From Gelatoporia subvermispora B (Eukaryota; Basidiomycota; Agaricomycetes; Polyporales; Gelatoporiaceae), in contig KB445801.1 in NCBI GenBank assembly GCA_000320605.2, forward strand, positions 264,100 to 328,099: a stretch of 64,000 nt of DNA, read 5' to 3'. How positions within the stretch are numbered: the stretch's first letter is position 1; each line of letters opens with the position of its first letter. Positions 56,729-64,000 of this stretch are shown one piece after another. Position numbers and translations under genes: made by a program. Below the pieces are notes generated by a model. The model saw only the letters and a program-made list of their open reading frames with translations, did not search any database and had not been told where the DNA came from.

Positions 56729-59700
56729 ATGGCCACGACCTTCCTGCCCGCACTCCCGCAGAGTGCCATAGAAGGGGCAGTCCATGTGAGTACATGTTGC
56801 CGAGGCCGTGGGTGACCAGGAGTTCATGAGACCTGCAGGTGATTCAGCAAGCGTACGCGCCGCAGACCCTGGTGTCTTCCGAGGACCAGCGGCGGCTGCA
56901 GCAACAGCTCTTTGAGATCCAGAAGCAGTGGGAGGCGTGGGGCCTCGTTATACCGTTCCTCGAGCATGCAGATCCGAATGTGCAGTTCTTCGGCGCGCAT
57001 ACCGCGCAGGTCAAGATCGCACGAGATTGGTGAGGGCTCTCCGCATCCGTCTCGACAAATCGCATACTCAGAAGTAATTGCGCGACCTTCGTAGGGCGAC
57101 GTTCCCGCAGGAACATGCAACGCGGCTACGAGATATGATGCTCGAGATCACGTCGAGGGCGATTGCGAGCGGGCGGAACAAAGTGATCCTTCGGAAACTC
57201 TTCGTCGCAGTAAGTCCTGCGACTTCGCTACGAATCCCGAGGTATTGAGAGGCCCAGATTACCGCTCTCGCTCTCAAAATCTACCCAACCGATCCTTCCC
57301 TGTGGCCCGACTGGCTGCTCTCCACCGTCCATATCCTGTCCAACCGCGGCGCGTCGGGCGAGCACCTCCTCGACTTCCTAGCAATCGTTGCAGAAGAAGT
57401 TGAGACGGCCGATCTGCTGGGTCCGAGTAAGTAAGTGAGCCCGTTGTTTGAGCTCGTGAGGTAGGGCTTGACCATGAAGATTGTAGGGCCGAGATGCAGG
57501 CGAGTTTGCAGAGCGCAACACCGATGGTCCGCCAGGCGATCGCGACGTGCATCGCAGCGCCACGGCCACATCACTCACCAAGCGAGCTCAGCTCTGCACT
57601 GAAATGCTTGCAAGCCTGGTTGCTCACTTTCCCCGCTAGGTGCGTCTCTGACACCTCGAGCGTGTGCGACTACAAGGCTCATCGGGTGCTATCTGCAGCG
57701 ATCTGACACCGCTCTTACCGGTGCTGATGTCTCTGTTGGATCCAATTCCGATGGATGGATCCCTTGTGTTTGAGGAGACGTCGTTCGTTGCGGCATCGGA
57801 CACCTTGCAAGAAATCATGACCAAGTCCGCCTTCTCCGATGGGAGTGGCCGCAAGACGCTCACGGAGCCGGTTCTCCTCTGGATGAACCGGTATGGCGAT
57901 ATGATCATCAAAGAGACGACGCAGAGTGAGTTGAACTACTGTAGTGCTCAGCGATTTTGTTGACGCAGACTTGTGTTCAGATGGATTTGTGGATGCCGTG
58001 TCTCACTCTTTCTGCAAGCTGATCGCCGCTCTTGGTGACCACTCGACTATGTACCTCGCGACGAACGTCAGCTCCACCAACTCGGCGGACCCGCAACCGC
58101 CACAACCACAACCGCTCCCCTCACAAGGGCAACTTGTCCAGACATTCCTGCGACAGATTCTCGCGTATACTTCGCTCCCGGGATTCTATGGTGTAGACGA
58201 GGAAGAGAGCGAGCTAACACTTGGGTTCTGGTATCTGTACCAGGAAGCGCTGTGGAACTCAGAATACGATCAGGACCTGGATGACAACACAGGCGAGAAC
58301 CGTGTTGTTCAAGACATGACCCTGACGAAGGGTCTGTACTTCGAGTTGGTACGCGCCTTGCGGCGGAAAGCAGTGTGGCCACCGAAGAATGTATTGGCGC
58401 GCTGGACACGAGGTGAGCTGGTGTAAGGGTCTCTAGTTTTGCGTTGGTCTCATTTCTAGTAGATCAGATCGATAAGTTCCAGACGTAAGTCCAGGATATA
58501 CTTAACACCGATCTCATAAAAAGCTCACAAGGGCAGATATCGACGAGATGTTGGTGACACCCTGATCAATGCGTGCGTATTGAGCGCTTGCGCGCGCGAC
58601 ATGTCTCTGACATCATACGCAGATACTACCTCCTGAGAGATGATATGCTCGGGTACTTGGTCACTGACGCAGCAGAGCGACTGGATGGAATGCAGGACAA
58701 GCAGGGCTGGGAGGTAGAGCCATCTCTTTTCCAAACATTCATAGCAGGGGCTGAGTCAGGTACAGGAAGTCGAGGCTACTTTGCACTGTATCATGGCTCT
58801 ACAAGAGGCGATACCCATAGAGGATGATCCCAATTTAAAGCGATTGTTTGGTTCAGATATCTTGGGGCGTCTTCCCACTCGTGGGAATGACCGCGTACGG
58901 CGTACCGCTCTTCTGCTCATCGGTCAGTTCTCGCATCTTTTAATTGGTCCAATAGAGGTCTGATCATATTCTGCTACCGTCCATTGCAGGTGAATACGCA
59001 TCTTGGTTTACCACACAGCCCGTACAACCACCAGGCTCTTCCGTGCCGTCTTTGCTCCTGAATGCGATCTCATTTCTTGTCCCTGCTCTCACCGAACCCG
59101 CACTATGTCTACCCGCCGCCAACTCGCTTCGTGGTATCTGCGACGCCAACAGGACAGCTTTGGCACCTCATATCGGCGCCTTCGGTGAACTGCATGCCAG
59201 ACTACCCAACATCCCTGTACGTCACATATCTCGATGCGCGCCATTCATGGCTAACAGAAATCGATAATCGCCAGGATACGGAAAAGAGCAAAGTTCTTCA
59301 GTCGATCGCGAGCGTCATACAAGCCTTGCCTCCAGAAGAAGAGATTGCGCCGATCGAGGTAACATCCCTCCTGCGAGGACTCAGTCTGTTCTATTCTGAC
59401 AACTGACGATGAACAGGTTATTGTCAACCCGGTACTCGCAAAGTTGTTCGAGGCTCTGCAGTCCTCGGGCCAGGTGGGCTCACACGTCCTGCTCGCATGT
59501 GAATTGTACATGACCGGTCACACAGCTTCCCGAAGAGGCGCGCGTAGTTGTGATCCAGCAACTTGAGACGATTGCGGGTGTCGCGCGAGGACTAACACGA
59601 ACAACAGACTCGTTGTTGGTTCTTGACGATCTACCAGAAGTTCAGCATGGATCTGAGCCTATGAAGGAGGCGAGAAATGACTCCAGAGTGGTCGCGTTGA

Positions 59701-60937
59701 GAGACGCGATCCTCCGCGGAATCAGAACTGTCATAGAATTGTGGTCAACAGATGCTCTTGTCAGCGACGTCAGTATTATTCCTTCCGCGAAATATCAGGT
59801 CACTCATTCTCATCTGGAATAGGCCCTGAGCGAACTTATCAAAGCCATTACCTCCCTCCCTTCCGACGTCACTCTGTTATCGCTTTCTCCGGGTCCCCTC
59901 CTGGAGATCGTGTGCATGGCCGCTCAGAGACAATTGACCGCCGTGTGGTTGAGTCTAGCTACGATGCTGATAATCCAGTTCGATCCGCCGTCCTTGCTAC
60001 CGTCCACCTTCAAGCCTGTACCAGACGATGCCGCGCAAGATATCGTGCTGAATGTCCTAGTGGTCCTTCTGCAAACGTGTCTGAATGCCTTTACCACGCC
60101 CGGTGCCATGGAGGCGGTAAGTGAGGGATCTATCGTCTCGACGATTCAGTAACGAAATCGACTCCATTAGAACCCTGATATCATGCAAGCGTTCTTTAAT
60201 TGCATGGACACGGTTTGTACTCGTTGTGTGAAGCTTACGTTCGCTGCTCATGAGGTTCTTAGGTCGCCCAGCACTTCGTGGCTGTATTCTACCGTCTACC
60301 GGCGGACTTGTTCAATGCTCTCGTGCAATCAGCTATCGCGTCATTGTCCTTACAAGAGCGATATTCTCTTGTCGCCGCTTGCACCTTCGTGGTATGCTAT
60401 ATTTGCTACCTCCCTTCGCTATCATTGATCATGCGGTCTTGGAAAGGGGGCTCTGATCAACCGCACTGCCACAAAGGACGAACTAGAGGATGCGAAGAAC
60501 GCTCTTGCGCAGACTTATGGTCTTTCGATCATGAAAGCCGTGCTTAATGGCTTTGCCGGCATCGCACCGCGGTCTGCGACTCCTAACCTAATAGAACTTC
60601 TATCAACGTTGGTGACAAGGTTCCCAGCAGAAAGCAGAAAGTGGGTTCAGGAAGTGCTGTATTCTGTGAGTGTAGATCTGGGTCCAGCTGTCCTCTACTT
60701 GTGACACCCTTCCCAGAACGACTTTACACCGTCAAAAGCTACTCCAGAGGCCAAGGAGAAGTTTGTGAAGACGATCTTCGGGTGTGACATTCTGTAATTC
60801 CTCCGCAATAACGCAGTCTCTGATGACTTGTTAGATCTCGATCTCTCAAGCGAACAAGAGAGGCCGCTCAGCAATTTACTTTGGTCGCAAGAGGATTAGA
60901 AGGATCGAGTTTTGGATACTCTTCCGTGATGATGTGA
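56729..60937 (+). CDS. Importin-13/Kap111-type karyopherin
   Basis: I could place 21 exons in phase (1039 aa): 56729..56785, 56839..57029, 57095..57209, 57258..57430, 57487..57639, 57699..57925, 57981..58412, 58460..58484, 58537..58572, 58623..58713, 58766..58922, 58990..59216, 59275..59358, 59417..59473, 59526..59768, 59823..60116, 60171..60212, 60263..60391, 60447..60665, 60717..60781 and 60835..60937. It is an alpha-helical HEAT-repeat transport receptor. The N-terminal repeats have FLEHADPNVQFFGAHTAQVKI, the importin-beta N-terminal pattern that binds RanGTP. The C-terminus, AAQQFTLVARGLEGSSFGYSS, is the characteristic end of importin-13/Pdr6 proteins. It carries cargo between cytoplasm and nucleus. 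Very short exons (25, 36 and 42 bases) make automated models error-prone here. Confidence 0.9.
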
Positions 60938-61042
60938 AGTATCTTGACAGCAATTGCGACGATATGTAAGATGAACGATGCATCTAATTACAATCTCAGC
61001 GATGTGCATTCGCAAACCAAGATTCCAAAGCATGAAAGTGAA

Positions 61043-63184
61043 TTAGGTCTCTTTCTTGGCGACCCGTAGCGACCCTGGTGATCTATAACTTGGCTTTCCT
61101 CTACCCACGCCCATCTCGAGTACCCTACGTCTCCGCTCTCGAAGCGCCTTCCTCGCAAACTGCTCCGCGTCTGTGAGGCGTTCCATACTTGAGTTGGAAC
61201 TTCTCGACATGTCGGAGCCAACCGACAAAGATGAGGCGTTACGCGTCATTGGGACTGGTCTCCTGGGCTTGCGCGCTTTCGATTTTTGGTTTCGTCGGGG
61301 TCCTCCTTGTCTCACTGGTCTCTCTTCGCGTGCGCGTGTGGGTGATGGCAACCGCGATGTATCGAAGTTGGGCTTTCCTGATGACAATGATAGCGGAGGG
61401 GGACTAGGTGTAGCCCTACTGGCACCCTTGACCTGCGAGGACGTGCGTTCTCGATCACAGGGCTTCAGCATAGCGTTCGGTGGCTCCCGCAAGTTTCTTG
61501 TCCTTTCTGGAAACCAGATGTCCTCGTCGTTCTGTGTCCGGAAGTGGACTACACCAGCACCTGTGCGAGTCTCCTCCAACGACCAATCCCTGATACTCGA
61601 AGTGACAGAATGCGCCGAATTAGCCCTGGACAACACGCCCTCTCGAGCTCGGACACAGCCTTGACGACTCGACGGCCGACTACGGACGTACTTGCGGGTG
61701 AGATTGTCGTGCGGATCATCATCTAGCACTCCCTGAGCTCCGACTACTGCGTTGAAGGCGTTGACTATGTTGGACTTGAAAGATGCGGCCCAGCCCTCTG
61801 AGGCCGTATCCCCTTGCGAAGCGGTAGATCGCCCCGGTGGTCGTGAATTGGCCTCCCGCACCTCCTGAGCTGTTCTCGGATTCCAGTGCTGCGTACCGGG
61901 CCGCAGAGAAGACCAAGGAACTGGTAAGCCACCATCGTGCAGCCAGTGATAGCGCGGCCTCGCATTGGCTGACGATGGACGCGGCGTGCCGTAGTCTGAC
62001 GGTGGGGAGAAGGTCGAATGCACACCCAGAGATGATGCAGAACGGCTCGCTTCATCGCAAGAAGAAAGATCTCCGGGCATGAAGTTTGTCACTTGAAGTG
62101 GTCCGAGATTGGGCGCAAGATCTGGCACGCTGCGGTTGCCGTTATAGATCTGGACCGTTGGATACGGTCCAGGATCGCGAGAGCTGTGATGAATGGGCGG
62201 GGGAGGTAAAGGAAATACATCGCTTTCGCGCAGGTCGAGGTTTGTCATATCAGATGGCCGATCCGCCTCCAGGACACTGCAGACCGATGGTAGCTTTGGT
62301 TCCTGTGTACCCCAGAGACTCATTCTGCTGAGGTGCCTAGATCCTCGTTCAAGGCGACCATGACCCACATCAATATCGCCAGGCATGTCGCGATCCCAGG
62401 GCCATTTGACGCTGTTTTCAAGCGCGAGACGGCGAGAGCGGGCGCGACTTCGGGTCCACCAGGTGAGAATTGCCATCACGGAGGCAAAGGCAGCAATAGC
62501 GCCAAATGCAATTCCCAGATGCAAAGTCGTGCCGTTTGCGTGCATTCCGGAGATCGCGTCGGCCATAGACGAGCTTGTCGCACCCGACGACGACGACGAA
62601 GCTGTCGAAGAAGGGGAGGGGTCGGCGAGAGAGCTTTGCACTGGCATGGACGTCGTTGATACAGAGTCAGGCGACGAAGCAGAAGATAGCTTAGATGTCA
62701 TCAATACTGTGGATGACAAACTTGTCGAGGCTGAGGACGATGTCGGGGTAAAAGAAGCCACTGATAGGGTTTGCGATGTTGTGACAGGAGATGTTGCTTC
62801 AGCAGTGGAAGATGGCGACGAAATATCAGAAGAATGTGATGTGACTTCATGCGAAGCAGACGAAAGGGAAACCTGAATGTTTCGTGTTTATGGATGCGGG
62901 ATTTGGAGGCGGTCGAGCATACGTACAGATGGCATGCTGATCTCAATACTCTGGGATACAGGTTGTACGCTTTTCACCTCCGCTTGAGTGGAATCCGCTG
63001 AAGCTGAGTCGTCGGCCATCTCGCCCAGCGTTGCATTCTCAGGCGGAACTATCGCTGCTTGGCCCTCTGGACCTAGAAGGAGGCTCTCTACTCCATCCGA
63101 GATCGTAAGTGCACCATCGGAGGCACGCCGAGAATGTAATATACGCGTGTGACGACGCGCATCCTTCCGGCATGAATGGTGCAT
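61043..63184 (-). CDS. Ser/Thr-rich single-pass membrane protein
   Basis: Model: complement of 61043..62872 and 62927..63184 (695 aa). A Ser/Thr-rich, probably O-glycosylated outer part (TSSSASTSLSSTVLM and similar) leads to one TM helix (LGIAFGAIAAFASVMAILTWW) and a basic stop-transfer (RSRARSRR). A long cytosolic tail follows, rich in Ser, Pro and Arg, with repeated WPWDRDMPG-like and RHLSRMSLWGTQEPKLPS segments. This layout recalls fungal cell-wall stress sensors, but no WSC or other named domain is visible. No signal peptide is seen at the chosen ATG (63184). The frame stays open to 63580, with a more hydrophobic start at 63505, so the N-terminus may be longer. The gene converges with the importin gene, stop to stop within about 105 bases. 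Confidence 0.72.
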
Positions 63185-64000
63185 GGTATAGAAGAAGCCG
63201 TCGTAGTGTCGGGAGCGCACCGGGCGCCGAATGAAAATTAATGGCTGCCAGAGCAAACGGACTCGAGGACGAGTGAGAACAAGTAAAACTCGGAGGTCAG
63301 AAAAAATGCACGGCTTCAGAGAGAATGCCCGCCCTGGATGTAATCTCAGTATCGGTGAGTCAGAATGATACGATTTGGAACGAGACCGAAAGACCGTCAG
63401 CCTGACGTTCAATCTCGAATTAGGCGGCGGCTTGTCACACTGTGGACTCAGCTGGAGGACTCGTAGCATAAGTAGGTAGAGATATGATGCACATTGCGCT
63501 TTCATAGGCCAACAGGGAGACCAGGGTATCTTTACAAGGCGATGTGAGAGAGCGTGCACAAGGATCTCACAAGTGCGCATTTTGTAAACAACAACGACGC
63601 CGCAAGCGAGCCGCCGGGAACTGACAAGACTGCATCAACGCGAGGATGGCGGCGAGTATATAGACCCACCTACCTAGCAACTTACGGGTGATGCTGTGAG
63701 GTCTCAGCATATACCATGTGGCGATGTGTGTGATATAGCTGTTCCGAGGAAACTACAGTACAAAGTGGTGAGATCGCCATCTCGGAGCAGGTCTTTGGTA
63801 TGACACCCTCGTTGGGCATCCGTGCTACCGTCTTTGCTTGCTAAAAGGACTCATCTATCACTAGTTCAGACTTGCACGTTAGTGTTAGCCAGCTGAAAAA
63901 TCCACTTAGGATCACAGTCGCATTAGACCCAAGTAGCGGAGGAAGTTCGCGGCGGACTTGCATGCAACACGGAAACTTGACACGTGGCAAGCGCGTCTCA
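63185..64000. other. Upstream region of the Ser/Thr-rich membrane protein
   Basis: Open reading frame up to 63580 on the minus strand (possible extended N-terminus), then intergenic sequence with no recognised feature to the window end. Confidence 0.4.

Overview
The window looks like basidiomycete (Agaricomycete) nuclear DNA. Almost every gene is broken by short GT-AG introns of about 50-80 bases, some with very short exons. The gene families are also basidiomycete ones: UstYa-like DUF3328 proteins, a serpentine-membrane family with no known function, and a small N-terminally anchored secretory family. There is no sign of prokaryotic organisation. I built exon models by hand from splice sites, reading frame and agreement between paralogues; none has transcript support.

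Left third (about 1.8-26.2 kb): an accessory island. It holds four paralogous seven-helix membrane proteins with the same five-exon structure, and four UstYa-like proteins (three with HxxHC, one with HxxRC). It also has a short membrane protein, two proline-iminopeptidase-like hydrolases (one with a signal peptide, one without), and an uncharacterised secretory-pathway protein. Near the centre is a two-exon gene for a 53-residue peptide with a signal sequence, an acidic pro-region and a Lys-Arg site before a 13-residue tail. UstYa-type proteins modify Kex2-processed ribosomal peptides in ascomycetes, so this is a candidate for an undescribed basidiomycete peptide-modification, and perhaps peptide-sensing, locus. 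Many genes point outward from the centre, and the outermost 7TM genes are close relatives in opposite orientation.

Middle (26.9-47.9 kb): a long-chain acyl-CoA synthetase, a decayed WD40 gene, a velvet-domain regulator with a very long low-complexity tail, a family X DNA polymerase (lambda/Pol4 type, BRCT domain, at least 17 exons), and a LaeA-like methyltransferase. Two short elements, 40 kb apart, share related terminal inverted repeats and 8-bp target duplications. They look like non-autonomous hAT-type transposons.

Right third (48.4-63.6 kb): conserved housekeeping genes. These are the complex III core protein 2 (QCR2), an Hpc2/ubinuclein histone-chaperone subunit, a 21-exon importin-13-type karyopherin, and a Ser/Thr-rich single-pass membrane protein. 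A 0.86-kb composite minisatellite built on a palindromic core lies in the gap before the Hpc2 gene.
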